A stretch of DNA of 64,000 bases from Amblyomma americanum (Eukaryota > Arthropoda > Arachnida > Ixodida > Ixodidae), in NCBI RefSeq assembly GCF_052857255.1, contig NC_135498.1, forward strand, positions 111,696,723 through 111,760,722, read 5' to 3'. The notes under the pieces were generated by a model. That model saw nothing but the letters and a program-made list of their open reading frames with translations. It was not told the origin of the DNA and did no database searches. Position numbers and translations under genes: made by a program. The first letter of the stretch is position 1. Every line of letters starts with the position of its first letter. Below are positions 47,001 through 55,560 of this stretch, piece after piece.

Positions 47001-48742
47001 GGACATAGGCCACGTTCATTGCCAGCAGCGCCACCACGCAGGGACCGTTGGCTGCCAGCCAGAACAGCGGAGAAGGCGTGCTCTTCTCCTCCAGGTGGCT
47101 GCGGAAAGGCGTTTGCCCTTAGCACTTCTAAGCGGAAGATTCGCATGAGATTAGAATGTGACAGTTAGTGCTGTTAAGCCTCTTCGATGACACAATAGCC
47201 ACGCCATCAGAAACACCGGATTTGTTCTTGGTTTATGGGGTTTTAATGTTCCAAAGCGACACAGGCTGTGAGGGACGCGGTAGTGAAGGGCGCCGGATAT
47301 TTCCACCGGAATGGGGCAGTATTGAGTATGGGAGAACAAGAATTTCGGACGAGGATGGGCGGCGGCTTTCAACGTACTGTAGTCCCGTGATGCTAGAGGT
47401 AATTACAGATCTCGATTTTTTGACATACAAGGGGCATTTTTTATCGTTTACAAATTATAATTTTCAGAACTGTGAGAGATGCGTCAGCACGGTCTGTGCG
47501 GGTGGATTTTCCAGTATAATCTCATATTGTACTCATTTACAATTTTAAAAAAATGCGCCACTTATCATAAGGCGGCGCAGTGCGTAGGCAACTGGGAGAG
47601 AGTGCACTTACAAGGGCTGTGGCAAGGGTGTGGTAGTGTTAGCGCTGTTCTGTTCCATAGGAGGCGAAGGATGGTAATTATTTTTAATACCGAGATAGAC
47701 CTTCATGCCAGGCTTTTCGCAAGCCGAATTTTTGCGTCTGCACAACAGCTCACCTGTATAACAGAAAACTTACCTGCACAAAAATCTATGTTCGGGATCA
47801 TCCTACTAAGTCTACAGAGCATCCATGCCTTTACAGGAATACTCTGTACACATGGCCATGTGCAGAGCCCACTACCTACTTCTCTAGATATGCAGGGAGA
47901 TACGTTATTTATCCTTAGGCCAGCTGTGCATTGTAAACACGAATTGAGTAAAAAGGCAGTAAGCTGCCCTCTAGCGCACTCCTTTCATGAGGCAGAGTAT
48001 GCTGCCCAAACCCTTGAGTAGATTTCCAACACTAAAAATACGTAATACTTAGGTTGAGAACTGAAAAAAATTCCCGCTTGAAAGCATAGGATTTTCTAGC
48101 AGTTACAAAGATTTCAACCTCCTCTTCTTGCTAACCAGAAGATCCCCGCTTCTGTGTTTAAAAGCCTCCTCCCATTGTTAACTGCATCAAGTTACTTTGC
48201 CTTGTAGTACCAATATACCACCATTGCCAAGAGTAAGCATTTCATATATTTAGTGAGCGTAATCCACTCCGGAACTTGGGCACTCTAGTGACCCTACCGT
48301 TCCCCTGTAAGGTAGTGTGTCAGATAACAGGTTACTCCATTTTTATTCCCTTATAGGCGTATTCGCTCTTAGAGAGTTGAGATCAGGAGAAGCTAGCACG
48401 AAGAAGGAAGACCCAATAAAGCACTATATAATCTGTTACAATAGCCCCGTAAGAAGGGCACGACAAAGGCGCACAGATCAGCCTTCAATCGTTAGCCCAG
48501 TAAGCGTAAATGCATGTGCGCAGCGCGACCACTTATTATTTCGCAGTGTCTGCAATTTACTTTTAATGTCATCTGAGCCATTCGTATTCGTTGTCTGGCC
48601 TGCTCCAGAGCGGGCTCCTCACCTGTCCACGATGCGCGCGAAACGCAGCATGGCGTTGCTGCCCGTCGGGAGAAGGAAGGAGCCCAGGTGCGAGCCGAAG
48701 CACACCACCAGCAGCAGAGCTCGCAGCTGGGCGCAGAAGTCA
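19922..48742 (-). CDS. SLC13-family transporter, partial multi-exon gene (C-terminal two thirds)
   Basis: SLC13 proteins are plasma-membrane symporters that import di- and tricarboxylates or sulfate, usually coupled to Na+; they are about 550-600 residues long. Exons at 48742-48623, 47098-46979, 46261-46175, 39877-39770, 37666-37486, 32153-32001, tentatively 24750-24639, then 20739-20602 and 20068-19922 give about 385 residues in family order. Alternating hydrophobic segments are joined by features aligning with SLC13 landmarks: LLPTGSN at the GTGPN position, FTREPTFFPGW at the FTRDPGFxPGW position, VPWGLGLVLASGNAIAFA at the PWxIVLLLGGGFALA position, then KCGLTDAL, RVPPLYYAWP at xNPLYxMxP, and VLPSASSAN at MLPVATPPN. 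Exons are strongly GC-biased at third positions against AT-rich introns, and splice phases agree (2,2,2,2,0) up to the uncertain exon. The first 150-200 residues are missing. Several substrate and sodium motifs are altered, so substrate and ion coupling cannot be inferred. The family call is solid; it could be a recently silenced copy. Confidence 0.85.
20069..20601 (-). other. Last SLC13 intron (GC-AG type)
   Basis: This 533-bp intron begins gcaagt and ends ttccttgcag on the minus strand. I see no coding or repeat content in it. Confidence 0.75.
20602..20739 (-). CDS. SLC13 exon h (TPPN-region helix; GC donor)
   Basis: Acceptor ccaatcccctggcag, 138 bp, phase 0 at both ends. It reads AHMDRVPPLYYAWPLATASC then FSFVLPSASSANLMVYHYSD and LLFTDM. 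It aligns with x-x-N-P-L-Y-x-M-I-P-x-T-x-A-x-S-F-A-F-M-L-P-V-A-T-P-P-N-A-I-V-F; the substrate/sodium motif T-P-P-N is SSAN. The donor is ATG|gcaagt, a GC-AG intron with an otherwise good match to the splice consensus. Confidence 0.88.
22214..22362 (+). mobile_element. Ruka 3' fragment
   Basis: Contains TCTCAGGTGGTCGAAATTAT, CTCCACTACGGCACCTCTTCC, GGTTCGGGTGTCCACCGAGA and ends TTCAAAAACCAA. It lacks the tRNA head. Confidence 0.7.
22797..23039 (-). mobile_element. SINE, GTTTATGGGTGTTTAACGTCCC-tail type, near full length
   Basis: On the minus strand it begins with a tRNA-like head (gccgccgcggtggatcagtg, A box; ggttcgattccgg, B box), followed by the shared body and the tail that on this strand reads GGGACGTTAAACACCCATAA. 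The structure and length of about 243 bp match the copies at 28223 and 63012. Confidence 0.85.
23240..23605 (-). pseudogene. CR1-like LINE RT fragment with YADD
   Basis: The minus frames read QGYVLGALLLIFIKG (the P-Q-G-S-V-L-G-P-L-L-F position) and, after a frameshift, EKIAFYADDRILYSAKLDME. The catalytic YADD is kept. It is immediately followed on the plus side by a Ruka copy at 23611. Confidence 0.75.
23611..23866 (+). mobile_element. Ruka SINE, 5'-truncated
   Basis: It starts within the head after the B box (CCGCGGCGGCTGCGCTTTTA), runs through the body and the characteristic tail (GGTTCAGGTGTCCAACGATA, GCGTCATTTCC) and ends CCAATTATTATTAATTATTA. Confidence 0.85.
24639..24750 (-). CDS. Tentative SLC13 exon g (TxFxSNxAT position)
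   Basis: A GC-richer island on the minus strand reads EGNNESSFPRVVIASVVSSA then LSLHSVCSDTIDPTTCG, resembling the SLC13 helix L-I-A-S-L-V-V-T-F-x-T-E-F-T-S-N-T-A-T in position and hydrophobic profile but with the sodium-site SNT changed. The chosen acceptor (gctgacag) begins one base out of phase with the previous exon's phase-0 donor, and the donor choice (GGA|gtcgac or TCG|gtgtgt) is weak. Either a further small exon lies between 24.8 and 32.0 kb or this is not the true exon. Confidence 0.35.
25330..25445. mobile_element. 116-bp palindromic TIR element
   Basis: Left arm TAATAGGGGAGTGAATACTC and right arm (reverse complement TAATAGGGGAGTAATTACCC) begin an imperfect palindrome extending into CATTGGCAT on both sides. 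The same TIR is found on the larger element at 31599-31905. Confidence 0.65.
25502..25516 (+). repeat. C homopolymer
   Basis: A run of 15 C. Length is likely variable and assembly-sensitive. Confidence 0.9.
28223..28464 (-). mobile_element. SINE, GTTTATGGAGGTTTAACG-tail type, near full length
   Basis: The minus-strand head cccgctatggtagctcagtg (A box) and cgggttcgatcccagccg (B box) are followed by the shared body and the tail complementary to GTTTCATGGTTTATGGAGG. It lies inside an SLC13 intron in the sense orientation of the gene. Confidence 0.85.
31050..31079 (+). repeat. C-rich low-complexity tract
   Basis: A run of C interrupted by TCCA and T, in an intron. Confidence 0.8.
31599..31905. 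mobile_element. 307-bp TIR element carrying a tRNA-like segment
   Basis: TIRs TAATAAGGGAGTAGATTAG and (reverse complement of the right end) TAATAAGAGAGTAATTACTC match the palindrome at 25330. Inside, on the minus strand, gatggtagagcgaaagcccc and ggttttaaccccgaacc resemble tRNA A and B boxes. The right part (CAGATGCTTAGGGGCATCC) resembles sequence just left of the 25330 element (CAGATGTCTAGGGGAATCC). Confidence 0.55.
32001..32153 (-). CDS. SLC13 exon f (post-GGG loop, lengthened)
   Basis: Acceptor cgctgtgcgcag, donor CTCGAGAGG|gtacgc, 153 bp, phase 0 at both ends. It reads KCGLTDALLDWSRAGRSSFT then YQALVAAGAAIEAQLVPGDV and EDERMHRLLER. KCGLTDALLDW follows the GGG-helix in the family (A-K-G-x-E-x-S-G-L-S-x-W-x-G). 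The remainder is longer and more polar than the short loop usual at this place, so this is either a lineage-specific insertion or a diverged helical hairpin. Confidence 0.8.
32755..34075 (-). pseudogene. CR1-like LINE, decayed, 5'-truncated
   Basis: In minus-strand order the remnants are FYKICHKLLMKKLN then NLDPVFLRGG near 34.03 kb (F-D-K-V-x-H-x-L-L-x-K-L), a degenerate V-P-Q-G block near 33.87 kb, RKFMCVSRRT near 33.63 kb, YLAVYITNNLAWNMHVGSVT near 33.5 kb, and IRSKLEYT near 33.4 kb (V-R-S-x-L-E-Y-A). A non-coding 3' end with TTTATTCATTTATTATAAAA on the plus strand closes it at 32755. Several stop codons are present. Confidence 0.8.
36236..36574 (-). mobile_element. Full-length Ruka SINE with perfect 15-bp target-site duplication
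   Basis: The SINE itself is 36251-36559, about 309 bp. The minus-strand head reads cgccgcagtggctcagtggt (A box), the B box is gggttcgaacccg, then come the body, the Ruka tail and the 3' AATTATTA repeat. AAAGAACTAGATAAA occurs at both 36236-36250 and 36560-36574, the mark of LINE-mediated retroposition. The intact pol III boxes and perfect duplication make it the youngest-looking retroposon in the window. Confidence 0.95.
37004..37121 (-). mobile_element. Ruka tail fragment with short TSD
   Basis: It covers the tail only (AATAATTGGTTTCTGGGGGA to AAAGGAGGGAG). TAAGACA flanks it on both sides, consistent with a severely 5'-truncated insertion. Confidence 0.7.
37486..37666 (-). CDS. SLC13 exon e (two helices, altered GGG motif)
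   Basis: Acceptor caatctctgcag, donor GCCAGG|gtagtg (phase 0), 181 bp. It encodes DVTDASPTVLVFLLLAFMPV followed by a loop (SKDRALHWKSVLPHVPWG) and the helix LGLVLASGNAIAFAAR. Family members have V-S-D-A-T-V-A-I at the start and P-W-x-I-V-L-L-L-G-G-G-F-A-L-A at the end; here GGG is ASG. A SINE in the gene's antisense orientation lies 32 bp upstream of the acceptor, at 37698. Confidence 0.88.
37698..37988 (+). mobile_element. SINE with internally expanded body
   Basis: Head cgcagcggtggctgagtggt, B box gggttcgatccca, then the body and a tail ending CGTTAAACCCTCGTAAACCA. Between 37825 and 37905 the normal single GTTAAAGAACCCCAGG unit is replaced by several partial repeats of GTTAAAG / CACACGTTAAAG. 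It is antisense to the SLC13 gene, 32 bp upstream of exon e's acceptor. Confidence 0.85.
38000..39060. other. Intron, no recognisable feature
   Basis: A 149-codon plus ORF (38224-38673) is antisense to the SLC13 intron and shows no family I recognise. It has no splice or repeat support. Confidence 0.4.
39069..39158 (+). repeat. Perfect-looking 45-bp tandem duplication
   Basis: Unit GCATCTTCCATAACATAAGT... is present at 39069-39113 and 39114-39158, differing at one position near the end (ACGCC versus ACACC). Probably a recent slippage duplication. Confidence 0.9.
39770..39877 (-). CDS. SLC13 exon d (FTRxP...PGW helix)
   Basis: A 108-bp exon from acceptor ctaaaccag to donor GTGGAAGG|gtgcgt, phase 2 at both ends. 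It reads SPWEAIMMFFFAIFVLVLFT then REPTFFPGWTSFLSVE. The FTREPTFFPGW segment is the clearest family signature in the gene, matching F-T/S-R-D-P-G-F-x-P-G-W at the end of a transmembrane helix in SLC13 proteins. Confidence 0.9.
40644..41617 (+). mobile_element. Ruka SINE split by a second insertion
   Basis: The head ccgccgcggtggctcagtgg is at 40644-40678. The rest continues at 41350, after a duplicated GCGCTCGGCTA (40668-40678 and 41339-41349), and ends CCAATAATTATTATT. The 16-bp AGAAGGAAGAGCAGAC duplication flanks the whole unit, showing it entered the TIR element by retroposition. Confidence 0.85.
40679..41338 (-). mobile_element. CR1/L2-like LINE end joined to an inverted Ruka tail
   Basis: On the minus strand 41338-41238 is a Ruka tail piece, followed by a LINE ORF2 C-terminus (RRRNLRLKFFHRIFYNQTGI near 41120 and RHDHSKKVREYNSNTNSFF near 41020) and a 3' end near 40686. 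The unit is flanked by GCGCTCGGCTA, so it inserted into the Ruka as a single chimeric piece or in two steps. Confidence 0.65.
41880..42131 (+). mobile_element. tRNA-derived SINE (TGGCCTAGT head, ATCATCA tail)
   Basis: Head CAGCGGTGGCCTAGTCGTTT (A box) and GGGGTTCGATCCTC (B box), then CAGTACCGCCGGGTACCCACC, a body with CTTTCCCCTGCCTGGTGATC and CACCCCACCTTGAGTAGAAG, and a tail CGCCATAAAAATTCATCATC. It is distinct from Ruka and is the best copy of this family in the window. Confidence 0.8.
43950..44380 (-). pseudogene. I/R1-like LINE ORF2 C-terminus
   Basis: Minus frames give IHYLWECPT (the H-x-x-W-x-C zinc-knuckle-like motif H-I-L-W-E-C-P of I/R1-type LINEs) and SLKAALRATQPAGQSWLVDR then ALRETQALGLSDK before a stop. 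A 16-bp G-run (44082-44097) sits between the two motifs, so the frame crosses a homopolymer. Related to the element at 9840-10215. Confidence 0.75.
46175..46261 (-). CDS. SLC13 exon c (cytoplasmic loop)
   Basis: An 87-bp exon between acceptor ctcacccag and donor ATGTC|gtgagt, phase 2 at both ends. It encodes RIYSPDTMRQRRELKATLKV then QYRNESWM, a charged loop matching the position of the family's conserved L-x-x-E-Y-x-x-L-G-x-x-S-x-x-E linker. It has no membrane segment. The neighbouring intron contains a long CTCA microsatellite. Confidence 0.82.
46404..46679 (+). repeat. CTCA microsatellite with mixed tetranucleotide leader
   Basis: GATC, then GACC/GACT, then GCTC units lead into about 54 near-perfect CTCA repeats. 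It lies in the SLC13 intron between exons b and c. Its in-frame 'LTHS' translation is not a protein. Confidence 0.97.
46979..47098 (-). CDS. SLC13 exon b (transmembrane segment plus cytoplasmic start)
   Basis: The exon follows acceptor cctttccgcag and ends CGCCACCT|gtgagc (phase 2). It reads HLEEKSTPSPLFWLAANGPC then VVALLAMNVAYVHFVYLRHL, a hydrophobic helix ending in a basic stretch. It aligns with the family segment that ends in W-x-Q-F-V-Y-M-R in human members. It joins the preceding exon through a split AG|C serine codon and is exactly 120 bp, preserving phase. Confidence 0.85.
47227..47310 (-). mobile_element. SINE tail fragment
   Basis: TTGGTTTATGGGGTTTTAAT through GTAGTGAAGGGCGCC matches the 3' part of the 22797/28223 family. 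Confidence 0.7.
48623..48742 (-). CDS. SLC13 exon a (GTGPN-region helix)
   Basis: After a pyrimidine-rich acceptor ending in gcgcag the frame reads DFCAQLRALLLVVCFGSHLG and then SFLLPTGSNAMLRFARIVD, ending at GACAG|gtgagg (phase 2). The segment aligns with the SLC13 stretch around the GTGPN hairpin, which helps form the first substrate and sodium site; here it reads PTGSN, keeping the Asn but not the Gly-Thr-Gly-Pro. The reading frame is also open upstream of the acceptor, so the 5' border is set by the AG and by alignment, not by a stop codon. Confidence 0.8.
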
Positions 48743-51095
48743 CTGCGCGACATGAGCGAGCAAAAGAGCGGCGCCTCAGAGATCACTGTTACAGGGGGGG
48801 CAGTCACCAGGAATTTGGGACAAGCATTTCTAGTTCTCTTGGCTGCCGCCATGTGGCGCATGGCCTTGAACGTTAAAAGTTGTGAGCTGATGTCATCCCT
48901 CACGTAAGAAAGAAAGAGGATGACCGAGTGGCTGCAGAACAGAACGTGATAGGCCACTAGGCTTAGCCGCGCTGGCTGGGGGCTGTCCCCAGTTCCTGAT
49001 AGTGACATTCACGCGGAAGAAATCATCGTCATGGCTACGATTAGGCAGATTCCTGCTTTTTGGCTATGTTTTATTGCTTCTCTGCAGCTGGATACGCACT
49101 CGATCGCGTGTGGTGTTTTTGCATCGGAGCTGGTTATATGGGCGCACCTTGGAGGTGACCGTTGGGATAGGGGGAATGCAATCGTACATGCGTAGTACGT
49201 TTCTTGAGCCCACATCCTCGAAGAAAAATAGGGGCTGCGGAAATATAGCTGTTCTATGGAAAGTTTATACTTCAGTAAAGCGGTCAACAGTGAGGATTAT
49301 TTTTTAATTCGCCTAAGCTTTGCAACAATCATTGAGTACCCACTCAACTTTGCTGTAGCTGGAGCTTTATACAGCCGAAAAACAAAGCGAATACTAATTT
49401 TTCGTTTATCACACTGCAATTTTATAATAACCGTGGAATTTGTGAAAGCATATTTCTGGGGAGGATTAAAGTCGAGCTTTCTTGCTTTAGCACATGTAGA
49501 AATGCTATCGCTAAATGCGAAAATATAAGACCATTTCAGGAGCGTTTACAAATTATTGTCAAATAAAACTTTCTCTCAGGGCTGGGTTGCAAATGACAGT
49601 GAATTTGAGAGGATTAAATGTTGACTACGGGTAGTCGTGAAAAAAGGACAGAACCATTTAAGCTTTCTCACACTGCTCAGCAAGGTAGAACGTTGGGCCA
49701 GCTGGTACATTTTTTCCATCGTCAAACAGTGCACTAAAAACACCAGGACAGTAATAAATAACGACACGGACAAGAGTGCACTAGAAACTGAAGAAAACCG
49801 AAAAAACGCTGAATCCCTCGATGAGAATTCTGTCGGGAATTCCTTCATGTGCTTACTCTGATATTCCGGAAGCTACTTGGACGGAGAAAACAACGACGTT
49901 ACTCGTGTGAGATACTCGCGTGCGGAATCGTCGCAAGTAACCCTGATTGAACACAAGTGTGTAAGAAGTTGAAGCACGTCTAATTGTTCGGTTAATTGCT
50001 TTGTGACGGCACTCTACTGTCGATCACACTATGAGTCAGAGGCTCGGGTTAAAACCGTAAGGCACCAACCAAATTGTAGTAATCGACAGAGGGCAGTCTG
50101 TGCTGCTTTCAGCAAATATCAATCAGTGAAGCAGATATTTCAATCATACAGAACTTCTAGAAAGTCATCACAGACACTTTTGTTGGCTACGTAGCTTCAA
50201 ACATGTCACGGAAGCAGCCTTATCTTTCGCAATGGGGCTTTAGAATTTGATGAGAAGTTATGCCTTACTCAACACTATTTCCGCTCATTTGTGTAGGTTA
50301 TTTTAATGAGAGCTAAGCCATGGTGAAGGATTACGCGAACACGATGACATTAAGAAGAAACACAAGCGGAAAAGAGTGCACATCTGATAGTTCGCTGCAG
50401 TGTTAGTGAATATATCCGTGCCAATTGCGCCAGATCATTTGCGTGTCGGGGATTACATAGCTATTTTCGAGTGCGCAGACGTACACAACACCAAGCAAGC
50501 AAGCAAGTAAGCAAGCTTCTGCACAATTAAGCAATGCTTCCGCAATGGCGCAAGGTAAGAGCGCTGTGCTAAACGAGCGACTGCAGTGAGCACGGCATTC
50601 CTGCCTGCACCAGCACGGCAGAGCACAGCGTTAATCACGGGGACCGTTTACATCCTAACGCCACCTCTGGCTGTAAGCAAGGAGACAACTTGTCACATTA
50701 ATTGAGGCGCGTGGACGTTGATCGTAGGGAGAGCCCGAAAAGAGACAAATCAGCGGTCGACTTCTGTCTTTCTGATCACAAAAGTATATTGGAATCGGCG
50801 TTGATGGTTAAGCTGGAACACAGTGATGGAACTCCTTCCTGTTTGTTTACCCTTACTGCCGTATTGAATACTGACCCAGGCCAATGATTCAGGCTTCTGT
50901 TTTACCCTTAGTTCGATAGTAAACGCGCAGAGTCCACAAAGCGCACGGAGTCCTAGGCCCCTTTTCTGTGGATACAGAAGCAAGGCTCCTCAGATGATGT
51001 CGCTACAGGCAGCTAGGCGGAGCAGGCTGAGATTCAGACGAATAAAAGCGTTTCGCTTATAAATGAATTACAAATGTGCCACAGGTGTACTAGAT

Positions 51096-51243
51096 GAGAG
51101 GTGCCGTGGTGGAGGGCCCAGGATTAACTTCGACCACCTGGGCATCTTTGACGTGCACTGCCCGCGCGCAGCCCCCGGCACTTCGCACTTTGCCTCCATC
51201 TAAATACGGCTTACGAGACCGAGATTCGATTCCAAGTCATTTA
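51096..51243 (-). mobile_element. Decayed Ruka-type body fragment
   Basis: GAGGTGCCGTGGTGGAGGGC, CGACCACCTGGGCATCTTTG and a degenerate B-box region (GAGATTCGATTCC) follow Ruka order, with many substitutions. Confidence 0.6.
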
Positions 51244-53673
51244 GATCAGCAGCAAAATGCACAGCCAACGCGCGGAAATGCTAATATAAGTGTCCAGTCG
51301 TACATTTTATTGTTACATTTCATGATTTCGATGCGCAAATCAATCAAACCAATTATCAAGCCAATGTAAGCACACTACGCGATAAACTTTGTAAATTCAC
51401 GCTTTGCAAGTAGAATATCTTGCTGCACGTAAAGTAAGCAAGAAAGATTTTCCTTTCGCTATAAAGAAAATGGAGCTCCCCCACTTTCCTTACGGCCGAA
51501 CTTAACAAATGCGTTTATAGGTCGAACGTTTACGGAACAAAGCGTGTTTCTGAATATGTCGCTGGAGCGCAGATCACGTACGCACTGCCTGACTATATGA
51601 ACTGTATATGAACGCCGCCACACGAATGCACCGCGTCGAGGGGCTGCACCGTCCTCCTTTCAAAGAAATATCGCAACATATTGTGCGGCGTTGGACTGGG
51701 TCTTACTTTTCACAGTCGTAGAAAAAAACTACTACGTGCGCAATTATTTGGAAACGATTCGAAAACTTCAGGACGGATTCATTCGTTTCTAATAATTTGA
51801 AGCAAGAACTATTTGATTGGTTCAGCGAATCGGATAGAAGGAGAGTCGATTCGCTGTTCAAAAATTTATAATATCGGCACACCACTAGCATCCATGAACA
51901 AAATTACGGAGAGAACTTGGGACTACCTATGTGCTTTGCACACGGAATCGTTTATTTACTTAATTTTTATCTTTTTAAAGAAACACCTACCAATCAGTAT
52001 AAAGTCGCACGGGAACGCATATACTAGGTTCACCTTTGTTCCCCAAGTAAGCAATGCTGTTTTTTGGCCCATATGCCCCGTGCTCGTCTCGCAATCTGAA
52101 ATTCATGGTTGCAATTCCCTGGACCTTTGGAGAAAAATTTATTTTTCTTTGATACCATGGTGACGTCAATCTGGGATATTTGGGACTACTGCTGGATGTC
52201 AACGCTGACAACGCCGGGTTTCGTTGTCAATAAGCGATGAAATGATTTCGAATTTCAAAAAATGATCTATTACACAATGGCCTTGAACGAGATTCAAACC
52301 AGCGGAACCGCTAACATAGAACTTTGCTTCTCGGCGCCATAGACTACTTGGCCATTTAGTAAGCCTCTACCGTGGCATGTTCTGACAGGTAGCTCCTGGC
52401 ACTAAGTGTTCGAAATCTTCGCCTTCTTCAATTTTTAATCGTATATTCAGCGCCGCCAACGGTTGCTGAAGCCGCTGAAGAGTAAGGAAGCATGCGCTGT
52501 GTCACGTCAAACAGCGAAAGAAATGACAGACTCACCATAACAGACTCTTTACTTCCCTGCCCAGCACTAAAAGGCAAAGAGCAACTGAACGGTAGGCTGG
52601 AGGAGGCCGCGAAACTCAGAAATAAAGGTAAAAAAAGCTCAATTCGAAATGCCTGAAGACCGTAGCAAACAATCCAAAATTTTTGAGTTTATTGAATATT
52701 TGCCTATAGCCCTAACTTTGCTCACCAAGAACAGTAAATTCAAATGGATTAATTCGAAACAACTAGCACAAAAAGTTAGGTGTTTTTAATTTTGCAGTTG
52801 ATCATTTCATTTTTAAGTTTACGGTCATATCTGCCGAGGTACCCAAGGCAATTGGGGCCTATATGACAACTGACAGGACCTCGTGGCCTTAAAGCGCAGT
52901 GCACGGCAAAAAATAGTTGCAATTTTTACTGAAAGGATGTATTAAAATATGATTATAATCAATAACAGTGTCACGATGCAAACACGGCACGAGAAAATAT
53001 CAGTACATAAAGATAGATATAAAGGAAACATCCGCATCGAAATACCGACAGCCGAACGTAAAACATTCATTAAACAAAGAATAAAGCCCACAAGTAATAC
53101 AAATGAAGCAGAACCTCTACCAGCACCGATCAATACACTGACATACTCTTCATGGGCGGCAGCAGGGCACATAATAGAAGTACAAGTGCTGAAGGTATGA
53201 CACTACATAACAAAACTACGATTGAAAGCAAGACTGAAACCATTTGAACCGACCCAAACCGGAAAACATTGACGTCGGCTCACCAATACCAGCTAATAAC
53301 ATGCCCTTCGTTTCCTTCGCTTGGGTCATTACAATAGCAGAGCAACAAAAACTGAACATCGGCCATACACTTATCACTTTCACTGTGTCTGAACAGAGCT
53401 GAGTGCCGAACGTGTTGTTATTTACAGCTGTCCGCATCACTTGTAGCTTCTAAAGAATGGTATTTATTAGTGCAACGCTCCCTAGAATCGACCCAGATTG
53501 CCATCGCCTTAAATAGGAAATAGTCCCGCCACGCGCACTTCCACTGTCCTCCGCACTTCGAAGAGATGCACAAACCGTACGCGAGCGAGGCCAGGGACCA
53601 CATCAAAGAGAAGGGTCTCTACGAAACATCCGTTTCGTCTCATTGACTTCAAGAGAGCTGGATTGGCTGTCTC

Positions 53674-54070
53674 AAGCCGCGTTTACATGAATACGGCAGT
53701 GGCGTATCGCATTTCTATAGCGTATCTCGCGGAGGGGACACGCCACTGTTTACATGTACCACATCAAGCCAGGGAGAATGGTTGTCTCACGCCCAGAATA
53801 TGCGCCGGGTGGGGCCAGCCGCTCCCATCTTGAGCGTGATCTGCTTTGTTATCCGTCTGAGGGGGTACAGTATAGCCACCGCAGGGAGGAGGAGGGGTTC
53901 CGGTAAGCCTGCTTCCGTTCATCGCGAAAGTCGACTTGCCCTCCTCGATCTACCTCTGCCTGAAGGATTAGCACGACGCACTCTCCTGGCGCATCTTCCC
54001 TGTTTTCTTGATTGGGATGCGCAAGAAAGCCGATACGATGCGCTGCTACGCATTAATGCAAACGCGGCTT
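53674..54070. mobile_element. 397-bp TIR element (AAGCCGCGTTT ends)
   Basis: Left end AAGCCGCGTTTACATGAATA and the right end, reverse complement AAGCCGCGTTTGCATTAATG, are inverted repeats alignable for about 50 bp. No clear target duplication and no transposase. A plus ORF (53782-54333) crosses the right end and is therefore not called a gene. Confidence 0.7.
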
Positions 54071-55199
54071 CGATCTGCCCAAAGACCGAGCCTACGAGCC
54101 TGCCCTCTATTGACAGTTGTGCCTGTGCGATAATTTTGTGCTCTCTCGTATCAATATCCGGTCTGCGCCGTGCGCAGTGCTCAAGCTTCGCGTCGAATAG
54201 AAAAGTGTTCCGGAAGAAGACGCATTTGCGGTCTGAGCCGGAAATTTCTAAAATGTTCCATCTGCTGCTCCGGCCGGTCCGACCACCGACACAACATTCC
54301 AGGGTGTGGTGTGTTCAACTAAGTGTCGTCTAGGAAACTTTGTGGCATGCCCACCCATGCCCGCGGTGCCGTGGGACCGTTCACGCAGGCAGTTTGCCGT
54401 GCAGACACGTCTTTCTCTGAAATTGTCCTGTCCGCTCTGCTATACCGGACTTAGACCCCGAGTTTGCTAAGGCAACGTGTGGGAATGCTCACATGTGAAC
54501 ACTTGCCTTTTCACCTCAGAGTTGCGGCACCTAAAATATTGAACTGAAGAGTAGGGTCCAGCATGGCTCGATGCAATTTGTTGCTTCAGCGCAAACGCCA
54601 CAAGAAACCGAAGCCGCAAGTGCAGCTTCTCAACAGAGAGGCAGATAATCCTCGCGGCTTTTGGATTCTGCCATTGTCTGAAACATATCTATGTGCGGGA
54701 ATTCAATGCGGTTATGTGCTTCGGCAATCGTACAAAACTTTCTAGGCTCGCCCGGCTTGCTGGTCCCTTCTCGTTCTTGCGCTGAAATGACTACTTCTTC
54801 CTGTCCAAGCCGGTTTTCTTCCCACCGTCCACCACTTCCATTCCTGTACCAAGCACCGCTAGGTCACTAAGAAAAGAGAGGCTCTTAGCGCGATCAATAC
54901 AACCAATTTTCTCCTCTGACAGTCAACTACTCCTCCTTGGAAAGAACAGTGATTTCTTGCCGAGTGCTCCCGAGGGCCAATTGTGTGCGAACTCATTCAG
55001 TTTTACTTTATTTTGACGATTTCTATCCTTATTATATCCTGGCGCACCTGGCCCATTCATCACGGGAATAAGCACGCCTTTCTCAAAAAGAATGAAGAAA
55101 GCGCAAATGCCGCAGTCGGGATCTCGGGTTTGGGAAGCTATAGACGAGCACGGGCGTATTCTCCTGGTTCATTTGTGAGTTACACGTTGGTTTACTGAT

Positions 55200-55560
55200 T
55201 GTGGATGGTTGTGTGTTGCGCAACACTTGCACTGCCCGCGGGGAGGTATAGGCCCAGTGTAGGTACCCCGTGGGGAGGGAGGGTCCACGTGTTTGGTCTA
55301 AGGGCTCCGTGTTTCGGGACATCTAGGGGCCTCTTCGGCCGCCGGCTAAAACTGGGACCCTCGATAGCGCCGCAGGAATTTCGCCCTTATTCGTTATCGT
55401 TTTGTCTTAAGACACTTAGGCCATCGTCCCCTCCGGCTGCTCGGCTAATTGAATTTCGCGACTCGCCCCACCTCGACCGTACATGGCTCGGAATATCAGG
55501 TCGGTTTGTTTCCAGCTCTGCGCTGCACAACTCCTCGAGGTCAAAATAAAACAGAAGAAA
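55200..55560 (+). other. GC-rich block ending in AATAAAA, nature unknown
   Basis: A GC-rich stretch with ATATCAGGTCGG and a plus-strand AAAATAAAACAGAAG at its end reads like the 3' part of a transcribed element or a processed pseudogene. The 116-codon plus ORF over it shows no domain I know. Confidence 0.3.

Noticed and set aside
48317..48907. 196-codon plus-strand ORF
   Set aside because: Its GC-rich half is the antisense of SLC13 exon a (48623-48742), which explains the openness; the rest shows no domain.
50453..50700. Minus-strand VPVINAVL after a good-looking acceptor (CCTTGCTTACAG), as a possible N-terminal SLC13 exon
   Set aside because: An in-frame TAA lies between the acceptor and the motif, and the match is only eight residues.
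53782..54333. 183-codon plus-strand ORF
   Set aside because: It crosses the right end of a TIR element at 54070 and resembles no known protein; the frame is open because of the local base composition.
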